A stretch of DNA of 11,737 bases from Verrucomicrobia bacterium UBA1263 (GCA_002308515.1 DBVN01000059.1:1-11737), one strand, 5' to 3'; shown: positions 1 to 8,294, counted from the first letter of the stretch. The notes: generated by a model not told the origin, from the letters alone. Numbers and translations: made by a program.

Positions 1-3000
1 CTGTTGGCTTCCGGCTGTCCGGCATCATAGACCAGCCGGTTGAACCAGGTGCTGGTCACTTCTACGGTGAGTTCATTGGTTCCGGCCCGGAGAGCTTTGG
101 ATACATCCAGACTATAGGGAGGAGTCCACAAAGTCCGGAGAGTCTGGCCGTTTAATTTGACAACAGCGATCATTTCCACCTTGCCCAGATCCAGAGTGTA
201 TTCAGTGGAAGGATATATCGTGTCCACATCAAAAGATGTCGTATAGGAAACGGTTCCGGAAAAAGCCCTGGCTTCTTTCGATACATCCAGATCTTTCCAG
301 GGAGATAATGTGCTGACCTTGACGGAAGCCGGAGCATCCCAGCCTTCCGGGAAGGAGAGAGTCCATTCATTCTCCAGAGCCTGAATGGTTTCCGGGGAAT
401 CATCATTGATGACTGTCGTGTTATCGTCATTCGGTGTGAATACCAGGAAACAGCATCCCGCCTGAGGCAGATCCAAATCAACAGAAGTATAGTCACCATT
501 GAGCGTGCTGGATATCGGCTGTCTATTGCCTGTCAGAGGATCCCATAAGGAAACAAGTCCCTGAGTACGGAAATACATGGTCCCATTGAAGTCCTTTCCT
601 TTGGGCGCGCAGATAAAGTACCAGTCCGCGCCTTCGATCTGACGATGTACCCAGAGAGCGTCGCCAATGACATCGGGCGCGACCCTGTAATGTTTCAGCG
701 CCGCGATCAATTTGACACCGGACAGGATATGACCATTGCCGATATCGCGTTCACCTTTTGCGCGGTCTCTGCCCCAGATCCTGTTTACAGCGGCATCGAA
801 ACGCTTTTGTGATTCTTCTCCGCCGGAGAGTGTTACAAGACCTTTGGGCGGATTGGCCAGAACATTGGCTCCTTCGTGGATCAGTGAATATAACTTCTCC
901 AGAGTTTCAGGGTGCATCCGGGTGGAATCCGGTATCCACAGCAGACGGTATTGGATCCCTTCCGGTGTGGTCAGAAGCCCGTCCTGGACCGAAAGACGAT
1001 TCAGGAGAACATCCGGATTGCAGTAATCGTACTTATACCCCTCAGGGAATGGAGCTTCCTGATTGGGTTTGTGATTGATTTCATCGCCCAGATACCAAAG
1101 CACATCGGAGACGGGTTTCCCCCTTTCCAGCATATAGTTGCAGCGAGCCAGATATGTGGTGAATTCCGGTACATGCTTCCACCAGGTCTGTCCACGCAGG
1201 AAAGGAGTTCCGATCCCGGATCCGAAAGAAGTTCCCGGCGGCAGGAAGTCTGTTCTCGGATTGTGTGTATAGGTGTGGAATACCAAGTGGCTGACTCCTT
1301 CGACCCAGTTGATGTTGGCGACTTCCTTGAGCATTTCCCAATGCTCGTCCCAGGTAAGAGAAAAAGAGGTAAATGCTTCCGCGGAAACACGAGGCTTGCC
1401 ATACATACGGGCCGCGGAGGCAGTTGGTTTGATCGGCTTGAAATTCAGGGAGCCTACAAAACCCGCGGAGAACGGCTGCCAGAATTCGCACATAGGCACG
1501 TCCGCGTATTTGTAATACTCCAGAATATCCGCGGGAAAGATATCTCCGGCCGCGGTTTCGTAAGTGATCGAAAGATTGTTTTCTTTAGCCATCTTTGCCA
1601 TGCGGCCATAGAACTGATTGACAAAAAGGTCTCCGATCGTCCTGCGCCAATCATAGAGAAAGCGATATGTTGTTTCCTGATCATCAATGACATAACCGAA
1701 CACCGCCGGAAGCCATTTCCTCAGAGAATAATTGCTTACTCTTTCAAATTCGTTTTCCATGTTGGGAGTCCAGGTTTGCGTTTTGCATTCCCAACTGTCC
1801 ATCAGCATACCATTGAGCAGACCACCGGCCAGAGGGCCGTTTTCTCCAGAGAGTTTGCCAATGTACCCGGCATAATGAGCCATAGCACCGGATTCTGAAA
1901 GTTTATTGCACTCCCAGCCGGTTCCTTCCGCGGGAGCGGGACCATTCTTCATTCCTGTGTTGACATGACCGATTCGCAGGATCGTCCATTTTCCTCCGGG
2001 AGATTCCCATTTCAGGTTGCCTTCACTGTCCATGTAAGCCGTGAGATCACGGATAGAATCAAACGGAATATAGGCTTCCGGGGCTTGTTTGGCCAGATCT
2101 CCAGTCCGTTCAATGCTTCTCAGTGTCCAGCCGGCTTCAGATTCCCAGTTGTTTTTTCTGGCTCCGGAATATAACCGGATAGGGTTTAAAGAGATATTAT
2201 GTTTATTAACAAAGGAGAATTTATAAGTTTTTACCCCCTCGACCTCAGAACAGGCAAAGGAGACCGGTTTGTCATCCTGCCAGCTGGCCTGGGGCAATTC
2301 TGTGTTCAAAACATCTTTGGCGCTGCCGTCCGGAAGGATCGCCTGAAGTTTGAGGGTGACATCCGGTTCATAGCATCTGGCGTGCAGCAAACTGTTTACG
2401 CTGGGGAATTCCAGAGTCCTGATCTTGACAGGAGAGGCAAAAGTTATTTCTACCCAATGAGGATCTTCATCGGAAGCAGCCGGGATATTTTGCGCTTTGA
2501 CACTGCCGGATAAGAAACCTTTCCAGTCTATAGAGTCATTGCTTTTTGTGGATTCCGGCGTCAGGAAAGTGCCGGTGTCATCCAACGGAGTGGGGAAAGC
2601 CAGAACCGTAATATCCTGATAGTTTCTCCAATCCTCATTAGATGGCTGGGGCTGAGCAAGTTTCAGATCAATCGTTCCTCCTTCAACATCCGTTCTGCTC
2701 CATACCAAGTGACGCATGGCGTTCTGTGGTTGGATCCAAGGGCCGCCGGACATAGCCCAGCCCGGACAGTTTTGCATGGTAAAACGTAATCCAAGGCGTT
2801 TGCATTCTTTGGCTGTGTACTGAACAGCGTCATTCCATGAAGAACTAAGGCAAGGGATCTGAGTTTCCACTCCCGGCCAGGCTCCGCCAAATTGTCCGTG
2901 GAACAGATGGATACCGGAGAATCCGGCATTGGCTATTGCTTCCAGGTCCGCGGTGATACCGTTTGTGGCAACATTCCCCCCGATAAAATGGAACCAGGTT

Positions 3001-3155
3001 TCTGGATAATAAACCTTTGCGGGAGATTGAAACGCGGTTTCATCATAACTGCCGAAAGGGCGATCCAGTTCTTCTTGTGGAGGAACAACAGGAACTTGTG
3101 CCTGAATGGCGGCAGCCAGGGATACAAGAATCGAACTCAATATCAGTTTTTTCAT
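1..3155 (-). CDS. GH106-type alpha-L-rhamnosidase, secreted, 3' end outside window
   Basis: Read by hand, the minus frame is open from an ATG at 3155 to the window edge, giving 1051 residues with no stop. The start MKKLILSSILVSLAAAIQA is a signal peptide, probably cut after AIQA, so the protein is exported. The body resembles the large GH106 rhamnosidases that remove alpha-L-rhamnose from pectic and other glycans: an early PETWFHFIGGNV block, MQNCPGWAMSGGPW near residues 132-145, MDSWECKTQTW from residue 452, and VSAEAFTSF around residue 593. E456 (in DSWE) and E593 (in AEAF) are my candidates for catalytic acidic residues, from recollection of the family only. A GH2-like sugar-binding beta-sandwich begins near residue 965 (FSGTVSYTTSF) and reaches STWFNRLVYD close to the edge. 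Members of this length usually end soon after, so probably only a short tail is missing. It follows the DUF218 gene by 104 bases but has its own promoter-like sequence. No Shine-Dalgarno sequence is visible. The family call is firm; the substrate is inferred. Confidence 0.88.
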   Translation of the reverse strand, partial: MKKLILSSILVSLAAAIQAQVPVVPPQEELDRPFGSYDETAFQSPAKVYYPETWFHFIGGNVATNGITADLEAIANAGFSGIHLFHGQFGGAWPGVETQIPCLSSSWNDAVQYTAKECKRLGLRFTMQNCPGWAMSGGPWIQPQNAMRHLVWSRTDVEGGTIDLKLAQPQPSNEDWRNYQDITVLAFPTPLDDTGTFLTPESTKSNDSIDWKGFLSGSVKAQNIPAASDEDPHWVEITFASPVKIRTLEFPSVNSLLHARCYEPDVTLKLQAILPDGSAKDVLNTELPQASWQDDKPVSFACSEVEGVKTYKFSFVNKHNISLNPIRLYSGARKNNWESEAGWTLRSIERTGDLAKQAPEAYIPFDSIRDLTAYMDSEGNLKWESPGGKWTILRIGHVNTGMKNGPAPAEGTGWECNKLSESGAMAHYAGYIGKLSGENGPLAGGLLNGMLMDSWECKTQTWTPNMENEFERVSNYSLRKWLPAVFGYVIDDQETTYRFLYDWRRTIGDLFVNQFYGRMAKMAKENNLSITYETAAGDIFPADILEYYKYADVPMCEFWQPFSAGFVGSLNFKPIKPTASAARMYGKPRVSAEAFTSFSLTWDEHWEMLKEVANINWVEGVSHLVFHTYTHNPRTDFLPPGTSFGSGIGTPFLRGQTWWKHVPEFTTYLARCNYMLERGKPVSDVLWYLGDEINHKPNQEAPFPEGYKYDYCNPDVLLNRLSVQDGLLTTPEGIQYRLLWIPDSTRMHPETLEKLYSLIHEGANVLANPPKGLVTLSGGEESQKRFDAAVNRIWGRDRAKGERDIGNGHILSGVKLIAALKHYRVAPDVIGDALWVHRQIEGADWYFICAPKGKDFNGTMYFRTQGLVSLWDPLTGNRQPISSTLNGDYTSVDLDLPQAGCCFLVFTPNDDNTTVINDDSPETIQALENEWTLSFPEGWDAPASVKVSTLSPWKDLDVSKEARAFSGTVSYTTSFDVDTIYPSTEYTLDLGKVEMIAVVKLNGQTLRTLWTPPYSLDVSKALRAGTNELTVEVTSTWFNRLVYDAGQPEAN

Positions 3156-3195
3156 ATCAACAATTACTCAATGAACTCTAAAGCTCTCTGCGTTG

Positions 3196-3224
3196 ATTAT
3201 AAGACCCAATCCTTTTGGGGACAA
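3196..3224 (-). promoter_or_regulatory. Sigma-70-like promoter of the GH106 gene
   Basis: On the minus strand TTGTCC (3224-3219) is followed after exactly 17 bases by TATAAT (3201-3196). That places a transcription start near 3189 and a leader of about 34 bases before the ATG at 3155. The spacer holds a small dyad, CCCAA-N5-TTGGG (3205-3219), which could be an operator, but arms of five bases are weak evidence. Confidence 0.6.
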
Positions 3225-3259
3225 TGAATAAGTTTGATGTTTTTTTACAAGATGTTGGG

Positions 3260-4039
3260 TCAATAGAGTTTATAAAGGATATTGCCTATGATTTCCTTAA
3301 ACCAGATCTCAGAGTATTTTAACCCTTGAGATTCAGGAATAAGAGTGAAATACGGCGGATTCTGCGGGATGCCGGTGACATAAAAATCCACCGGATACTC
3401 AACGACTTCTAAATCCATTCGTCTGAAAATTTCCGCGGAACGCTTCATGTGGTAAGCGGATGTGATCAGCATGATTCTTTTCCAGCCTTTTTCCTGAGCC
3501 AGCTCTTTTACGCCTTGGGCCTCATCATGCGTATTCATACGGCCGCCCAAAGAAGAGATGTTCCCTTTGAAGATGTCCCAGTTGCTGATCCAATTGGTTA
3601 GATAGTCGCTCCAGGGATTCTTTTGATCCACTCCAATGCGATTAAAACCACTGCTGAGTACGATATTTTCCGCTTTGCCCTGGCGCATAGCCTCGAACGC
3701 GTGCAGAACACGGTCACCAGCCTCGTTGAATTCTATATAGAAAGGCGGATGTTCCGAACTGTACTGGCCGCCTCCCAGCAATACGACCGCGTCACATTTA
3801 GGAAGGTTTTCTAAATGAATATCTTGATAAGGCTTTTCCAAGGTACTCATTAAATAAGCAGGAAGAGGTCTTCCTCCGGCTAAACTGAAAAGCAAGGCAA
3901 CTATCAGACAAAGACTTCCGCAGTATTTCTTTTTGCTTCGGAGAAGATAGATGCCCATTATCACTAAAAAAAGCCACAATAACCCGCAAGGGGAGACAAT
4001 CGGACGGAGCCACCGAAAGATATGTAGAAAACTATCCAT
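3260..4039 (-). CDS. YdcF/ElyC-like DUF218 membrane protein
   Basis: A 259-residue protein of the DUF218 family (SanA/ElyC/YdcF group). Family members are membrane-anchored, and some affect the cell envelope; the biochemical reaction is not settled. Two hydrophobic segments lie at about residues 18-33 and 40-54, as in ElyC, followed by one soluble DUF218 domain from residue 81 to the end. Family marks are CDAVVLLGGG (82-91), the LSSG turn (128-131), NTHDEA (169-174), TSAYHMKRS (193-201) and the YPVDF strand (215-219). The frame stays open upstream to a GTG at 4072. I chose the ATG at 4039 because it puts the first membrane segment near the N terminus and gives the usual length. No clear ribosome site is seen at either start. 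The gene is divergent from the lyase gene, with 138 bases between start codons, and is followed at 104 bases by the GH106 gene. Nothing links it to glycan breakdown except position. Confidence 0.85.
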   Translation of the reverse strand: MDSFLHIFRWLRPIVSPCGLLWLFLVIMGIYLLRSKKKYCGSLCLIVALLFSLAGGRPLPAYLMSTLEKPYQDIHLENLPKCDAVVLLGGGQYSSEHPPFYIEFNEAGDRVLHAFEAMRQGKAENIVLSSGFNRIGVDQKNPWSDYLTNWISNWDIFKGNISSLGGRMNTHDEAQGVKELAQEKGWKRIMLITSAYHMKRSAEIFRRMDLEVVEYPVDFYVTGIPQNPPYFTLIPESQGLKYSEIWFKEIIGNILYKLY

Positions 4040-4081
4040 GATTTTGAACCGGTTTTGATCATCCGGCCACACAAACTTTAA

Positions 4082-4109
4082 AATATAAAAAGAGAAAGAG
4101 CGATAAGAA
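4082..4109 (-). promoter_or_regulatory. Possible promoter of the DUF218 gene
   Basis: On the minus strand TTCTTA (4109-4104) is followed after 16 bases by TATATT (4087-4082). The -35 match is poor and the region is AT-rich, so this is a weak call. It lies back to back with the promoter-like sequence of the lyase gene, whose -35 begins at 4111, so one regulator bound here could touch both genes. Confidence 0.3.
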
Positions 4110-4110
4110 T

Positions 4111-4138
4111 TTAACTGTGACGATTCTTTTGTTAGAAT
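4111..4138 (+). promoter_or_regulatory. Probable promoter of the heparinase-like gene
   Basis: TTAACT (4111-4116), a 16-base spacer and TAGAAT (4133-4138) form a plausible sigma-70 promoter ending 39 bases before the ATG at 4178. A dyad GATTCT-N6-AGAATC (4122-4139) overlaps the -10 element, and a second dyad, GCCATT-TT-AATGGC (4145-4158), lies at the expected transcription start. Either could be an operator or a 5' leader hairpin. No Shine-Dalgarno sequence precedes the start codon. Confidence 0.45.
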
Positions 4139-4177
4139 CTTTTCGCCATTTTAATGGCATGAACCGGATTTTTTAAT

Positions 4178-6202
4178 ATGAAGAGTTTGATTTGGAGTTG
4201 GATACTGGCATTCAGTTTGGTTTATACGGTTGGCGTAAACGCACAGTCAAAAGAAGAAGTTGCTCAAGTAGAAAAACTGATGTCAGAAGTAAAGTTTGAG
4301 AAGATCACACCGGAACGAATCCTGTCAGATTTTAAAAAAGGAGGTTTTGAGAATATCCATCCCAGAATGCTGGCTTCTGAGAAAGATATTGAGCGTTTAA
4401 AAGAACTTGTTCAAAGTAAGGATCCCCTCATTCAATACAGTTGGGAATCTATCAAAGGAGGTGCGGAATGGGTGATGCGCCAGCCTTTGCCGGCAGGGAT
4501 ATTGGATACAGCGGATGTCCGAAGGATCGGAACTCATGTGACTTCTGGATATATGACGACGCTGCTGATGACGTATTGGGTGACAGGAGAGGAGAAATAT
4601 GCTCAATATGCTTTTAAGCTCTATGAGAATTTATGTACTTATGAGGACTGGGGGATCGCCATAAAACCGCCTTATAAAGACCGCCATTATCTGGATACAG
4701 CAATGGGACTTTTTTGCGCGGCATTAGTTTATGATGGACTGTATGATTTTCTTTCAGATGAGCAGAAGGATTTTATTTTCAAGACGGTGGATAAATATGT
4801 TTTCACACCGACCTTAGCTCAATTCGACGGAACGGTTCCTCTTCAGTGGTGGTGTCATGAGAATCATAACTGGAATGGTATTTGTAATGGAAATATCGCG
4901 TTGGGAGCGCTGACCTTTTTAGAGAGGGATCCGCGGAGACTCAGTACGCTGGCCGCCTACGCGCTGGAGTGTCTGCCTTATTATATCACCTCATTTGAGC
5001 CGGATGGTCAGAGTGTGGAGGGATTGGCATATTGGGAATATGGTTTGATTTCAACATTGTATTCATTAGAAGGTGTTCAAAGAATGCTGGGAACGACTTA
5101 TGGCTTGGCGGAGACTCCCGGGTTAAAGAAAAGCGGCTATTTTCCGATACTGATGACAGGGCCGGTCGTGACCTTGAATGTGGGGGATGATCCTGTCAAA
5201 AATAATAAATACTACACATTTTTCTGGTTTGCCAGGCATTTCAATGATCCATTGCTGGCAAAGTTGCAGTATGACTTGCTGATGCAGGATCGAGGCAGAA
5301 TGGAATGGTTCGATCTTCTTTGCTATGATGAAGAATTAGTCAAGAGCGGCAGAGATAAGGAAATCCAACTTCCTTTGGATAATCATATTTATGGGATTGA
5401 GATTTCTTCGCTTTTGGAAAAGCATTCTGATCCGAACGCGCTTTTTATCGCGATACACGCCGGCGACAATAAGGTGAATCATGCTCATTTGGACGCTGGA
5501 ACTTTTGAAATACAAGCCTTGGGTGAGGTTTGGGCTTATGGCTGTTTAGGCGGAGATGAGTATGGATATCCCGGATATTTCAAGAGAACCCGGCCTGATT
5601 ATTTTGATAAACCGGAACCGCCCAAAGAACCAGGCCGCTGGCATTTTTACCGGATGCGCGCGGAAGGGAAAAACGCTTTGGTGTTCAACCCTGATATGAG
5701 ACCGGATCAGGATCCGCAGGGCACAGCTTTTGTTCAGCGGAAGATTTCGACCGCGGATCACAGCGCTTTTATCGTGGATTTAGAGAATTGTTATTCGCGA
5801 GATGTCGTTCATTATACAAGGGGCATAGCGATGGACAGAACAGCTAGAGTCATATCTGTTCAGGATGATTTTGAGACAAAGGCTCCCTCCGTTGTTTGGT
5901 GGAATATGCACACAAAAGCGAATATAAAAATTTCTGATTCCGGCAGGAAGGCGATCCTCAGTTTAAAAGAAAAGAAGTTGTATCTTTCTTTGGCAGGCGT
6001 GGATTCTGCAAAATTTGAAGTCTTACCAGCAACGTATTTGCCGGGACAATCATTTCCATTAACAAAGAATTCTCCTAATACAGATTTTAAGAAATTGGCT
6101 ATTAAAATGACAGAGCAAAGAAGAGGTTCCTTGAGGGTGGATTTTGGTGTGTCTGAATTCAAGGAGAAGAAACCGCTGATCCCTTTGAAGGATTGGAAAT
6201 AA
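4178..6202 (+). CDS. Secreted heparinase II/III-like polysaccharide lyase
   Basis: A 674-residue exported protein with the two-part build of the heparinase II/III-like lyases: an alpha/alpha toroid followed by a beta-sandwich (PL12/15/17/21-like). The signal peptide spans residues 1-22, with likely cleavage at VNA|Q. The helical domain runs from about 60 to 380 and contains NHNWN (229-233) and EGLAYWEYG (281-289), which in this fold line the active-site cleft and supply His/Asn and Tyr. The sandwich starts near residue 400 and carries the signature NHAHLDAGTF (434-443), whose histidines are expected in the second half of the active site. Such enzymes cleave uronic-acid-containing polysaccharides by beta-elimination. 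Substrates in the superfamily range from heparin and chondroitin to alginate and plant uronates, and the sequence does not decide among them. The full domain set and intact motifs suggest a functional enzyme. It is a single-gene unit, divergent from the DUF218 gene and convergent with the GH51 gene, and it ends at a strong terminator. Confidence 0.87.
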   Translation: MKSLIWSWILAFSLVYTVGVNAQSKEEVAQVEKLMSEVKFEKITPERILSDFKKGGFENIHPRMLASEKDIERLKELVQSKDPLIQYSWESIKGGAEWVMRQPLPAGILDTADVRRIGTHVTSGYMTTLLMTYWVTGEEKYAQYAFKLYENLCTYEDWGIAIKPPYKDRHYLDTAMGLFCAALVYDGLYDFLSDEQKDFIFKTVDKYVFTPTLAQFDGTVPLQWWCHENHNWNGICNGNIALGALTFLERDPRRLSTLAAYALECLPYYITSFEPDGQSVEGLAYWEYGLISTLYSLEGVQRMLGTTYGLAETPGLKKSGYFPILMTGPVVTLNVGDDPVKNNKYYTFFWFARHFNDPLLAKLQYDLLMQDRGRMEWFDLLCYDEELVKSGRDKEIQLPLDNHIYGIEISSLLEKHSDPNALFIAIHAGDNKVNHAHLDAGTFEIQALGEVWAYGCLGGDEYGYPGYFKRTRPDYFDKPEPPKEPGRWHFYRMRAEGKNALVFNPDMRPDQDPQGTAFVQRKISTADHSAFIVDLENCYSRDVVHYTRGIAMDRTARVISVQDDFETKAPSVVWWNMHTKANIKISDSGRKAILSLKEKKLYLSLAGVDSAKFEVLPATYLPGQSFPLTKNSPNTDFKKLAIKMTEQRRGSLRVDFGVSEFKEKKPLIPLKDWK

Positions 6203-6233
6203 AAAATTCCCCGATGGAAAACCGGGGAATTTT
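6203..6233. terminator. Bidirectional intrinsic terminator between the lyase and GH51 genes
   Basis: A perfect 11-base-pair hairpin, AAAATTCCCCG / CGGGGAATTTT with a 9-base loop (6214-6222), starts directly after the lyase stop codon. The A-run on one side and T-run on the other make it usable from both strands. It sits between two convergent genes, as expected for a shared terminator. Confidence 0.9.
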
Positions 6234-6267
6234 CGCGATTTTGACTCTTCAGCCAAATAAATATCAA

Positions 6268-7806
6268 TTATTCGGTTGCTGCAGGTATCCTGATCAATGT
6301 AAATGAATGTGCCGGGAAGGAGTAGTTGAACGTATTCCCGTTGACATCGATCTGTTTGGTGACCGTGCTGACCGGATGTTCATCGGCGGAGTTCATATCT
6401 TTGATGTCCTTGCTGTTGACTTCATAGAGTGTTGCGGTGCCCTTGAAGATTCCGGACTGGTTCAGGATATCGGTGTTGATCGCTTCATCTTTGTGGCGGT
6501 TCACCACGTTGACGATGATTTCATTGTTTTCTTTGTCGTAAGCGGAGGAAACATCCAGGTAGGGAACTTTCGCGTTGCCCAGATTATAGGTCTTGCTGTC
6601 GCAATAGGTCTGCAGGGCTGTGCCTTTGCAGTGATTGGCGAAAGCCTCCAGAGGATAGAAGATGGTTTGATACCATAATCCGTCCGGTGTAGAGAACATG
6701 GGCGCGATCACGTTGACCAGCTGGGCCATGTTGGCCATTTTGACGGTGTCGGCGTTGCGCACAAAGGTGTTCAGGAACATAGCCACGACCAGCGCGTCTT
6801 CCATGTTGTAATGCTCTTCCAGTGCCGCGGCACCGCGATACCAGACGTTGTATTCGTCAAAGGCAATGTAAATAGGAGTGCGGCGGTTTGATTTTGTCGT
6901 GGCTTCTTTGATCAGACCTCGGGTGATGTTGATGACGTTTTCGGCATGGCGCGTGGATCCCATGTATTCATAGTAGTTATTGGAGCGGTTGCCGACGTAG
7001 TTATGCACTGAGATGTAATCCGCGTGGTCTTTGAGATAGCTCAGCACGGTGCGGTTCCATTCGATCCAGTTCCCACCGTAGTCGCTGGAACCGGAGGCGA
7101 TCAGTTTGATGTCACGGTCGATCCATTTCATCAGTTTAGCGGTTTCCAGGGCGAATTTGCCATAGTCTTCCGCGCTCTTATGGCCCATCTGCCAGTTTCC
7201 GTCCATTTCATTGCCCAGTCCCCAGTAGATGACTTTATGCGGTTTTTCAAAACCATTCTGGCGGCGCAGGTCGGAGTAGTAGGTTCCTTTTTCCACGTTG
7301 CAGTATTCCACCCAGTTGCGGGCCTCATCCATGGTACCGGTGCCCAGGTTCACGCAGAAATAGGGTTGTGTGTTGACTTTGCGGCACCATTGAACGAATT
7401 CATCGGTTCCGAATTGATTGCTTTCACGGGCGCCCCAGGCCAGGTCGATGCGGGTCGGGCGTTTGTCTTTCGGGCCGATGCCGTCTTCCCAGTGATAGCC
7501 GGAAACAAAGTTGCCGCCGGGCCAGCGGACGATGGTGGCATTGAGTTTTTGGGTGCCTTCGATAACATCTTTGCGAAAACCTTGTTCATCAGCCAGAGGG
7601 GAACCCGGTTCATAGAGACCGCCGTAGATGCAGCGTCCCAGATGTTCTGTAAAGTTGCCATAGATCAGGGTGCTGATTTCGCCTACCTGACGATCTGTGT
7701 CTATTTTGATCCGCGCGTCAGCGCCTTGTGCCGTAAAGACTTGGCTGCTGAGCAAAGAAAAAGCCGTTGTCGCGATCGCGACCCATTGGATTCCTTGAAT
7801 TTTCAT
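6268..7806 (-). CDS. Secreted GH51 alpha-L-arabinofuranosidase
   Basis: A 512-residue retaining glycosidase that releases terminal alpha-L-arabinofuranose from arabinan, arabinoxylan or pectic side chains. Family marks are clear: EHLGRCIYGGLYEPGSP (54-70), RWPGGNFVSGYHWEDG (94-109), the acid/base E200 in YWGLGNEMDG, HNYVGNR (268-274) and the nucleophile E318 in FDEYNVWY. The 118-residue gap between the two glutamates matches typical GH51 enzymes, as does the length: a (beta/alpha)8 barrel then a beta-sandwich from about 400 to 512 ending SFTLIRIPA. The frame is open upstream to a TTG at 7899. I chose the ATG at 7806 because it gives a clean signal peptide (MKIQGIQWVAIATTAFSLLS, cleavage near AQG|A or ADA|R). 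An ATG at 7830 would also give an exported protein. Many GH51 enzymes are cytoplasmic, so export suggests action on polymer or large oligosaccharides outside the cytoplasm. The gene is richer in GC than its right-hand neighbours. No Shine-Dalgarno sequence is visible. Confidence 0.95.
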   Translation of the reverse strand: MKIQGIQWVAIATTAFSLLSSQVFTAQGADARIKIDTDRQVGEISTLIYGNFTEHLGRCIYGGLYEPGSPLADEQGFRKDVIEGTQKLNATIVRWPGGNFVSGYHWEDGIGPKDKRPTRIDLAWGARESNQFGTDEFVQWCRKVNTQPYFCVNLGTGTMDEARNWVEYCNVEKGTYYSDLRRQNGFEKPHKVIYWGLGNEMDGNWQMGHKSAEDYGKFALETAKLMKWIDRDIKLIASGSSDYGGNWIEWNRTVLSYLKDHADYISVHNYVGNRSNNYYEYMGSTRHAENVINITRGLIKEATTKSNRRTPIYIAFDEYNVWYRGAAALEEHYNMEDALVVAMFLNTFVRNADTVKMANMAQLVNVIAPMFSTPDGLWYQTIFYPLEAFANHCKGTALQTYCDSKTYNLGNAKVPYLDVSSAYDKENNEIIVNVVNRHKDEAINTDILNQSGIFKGTATLYEVNSKDIKDMNSADEHPVSTVTKQIDVNGNTFNYSFPAHSFTLIRIPAATE

Positions 7807-7871
7807 AGTTTTATATTGTTTAGAGAACATTGCTCTGTTGAGGAACAGTTTGCTTGAAACGTTCCGTCCTG

Positions 7872-7899
7872 TCAATATCACATATTGCGTCTGTGGCAA
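7872..7899 (-). promoter_or_regulatory. Possible GH51 promoter with overlapping dyad
   Basis: On the minus strand TTGCCA (7899-7894), a 16-base gap and TATTGA (7877-7872) give a modest sigma-70 match. A start near 7865 would favour the ATG codons at 7806 or 7830 over the TTG at 7899. A 15-base dyad, CAATAT-CAC-ATATTG (7873-7887), covers the -10 element and could be an operator. The match is moderate only. Confidence 0.35.
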
Positions 7900-7931
7900 T
7901 TATTGTCTTTTATCGGCCTAATACGAGGCAG

Positions 7932-8010
7932 ACGATTTAAAAGAACCCCGGATGAACGATTAAAAGAACCACAGCAACGGTGTTAAAAGACAACAAAAAA
8001 GTTAAAGAAG
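7932..8010. repeat. Spaced direct repeats TTAAAAG(A) upstream of GH51
   Basis: TTAAAAG occurs at 7937-7943, 7960-7966 and 7983-7989, at exact 23-base steps, with a weaker TTAAAG at 8002-8007. The first two copies extend to near-identical ACGAT(T)TAAAAGAACC (7932-7947 and 7956-7970). Repeats on about two helical turns upstream of a sugar-enzyme promoter look like binding sites for an activator, here some 40-130 bases upstream of the possible GH51 promoter. No binding protein is identifiable. Confidence 0.45.
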
Positions 8011-8032
8011 TTGAAAATATTTTTAGGTACCA

Positions 8033-8050
8033 TTGGACAATTCTGTCCAA
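8033..8050. promoter_or_regulatory. 18-base palindrome, possible operator
   Basis: TTGGACA-ATTC-TGTCCAA is a perfect dyad with seven-base arms around a four-base centre. It has no adjacent T-run, so it is not a typical terminator. Its length and spacing suit a dimeric DNA-binding protein. Which promoter it would control is unclear, since no gene starts next to it. Confidence 0.4.
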
Positions 8051-8210
8051 AATAAATTAGGCACAGAGAACAAGAAGGAGCAGTCGGAAAGGGAGTAACC
8101 GACAAAAAGACAATTGATCCCAAAATCGCATTAGAAAGCAGGGAGAAGCAAGAAATTGCAAATAAGAGAAAGAGTTAGAGAGAGAGGATGAATTGTAAGA
8201 AACTATTACA

Positions 8211-8234
8211 TTGAAAAAACACCTATTTTTTACA
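8211..8234. terminator. Weak AT-rich hairpin downstream of the LRR gene
   Basis: TTGAAAAAA and TTTTTT-A-CAA pair around a CACCTA loop with one bulged base. On the minus strand it ends in a six-T run, about 110 bases past the LRR stop codon. It could stop LRR transcription, but a stem of A-T pairs alone is weak. Confidence 0.25.
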
Positions 8235-8294
8235 ATTTCCTTAAGTCGTAACTCGCTAATATCCAATTTTATATCCAGTTTTCCTTCCAATGAC

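Noticed and set aside
912..1898. Long plus-strand open frame of 328 codons inside the rhamnosidase gene
   Set aside because: It is antisense to a continuous GH106 frame with recognisable motifs; its own translation shows no family pattern and it has no ribosome site.
7024..7857. Plus-strand open frame of 277 codons antisense to GH51
   Set aside because: It mirrors the GC-rich GH51 coding frame, which has both catalytic glutamates intact; the antisense translation is compositionally odd and unrecognisable.
7932..8010. CRISPR array
   Set aside because: The repeats are only 7-15 bases, with three or four copies and very short gaps, and no cas gene is present.
8057..8290. Minus-strand frame of 77 codons from a TTG
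   Set aside because: No ribosome site, non-ATG start, and the second half is the complement of a purine-rich tract. A short gene fragment cannot be excluded, but I cannot support it.
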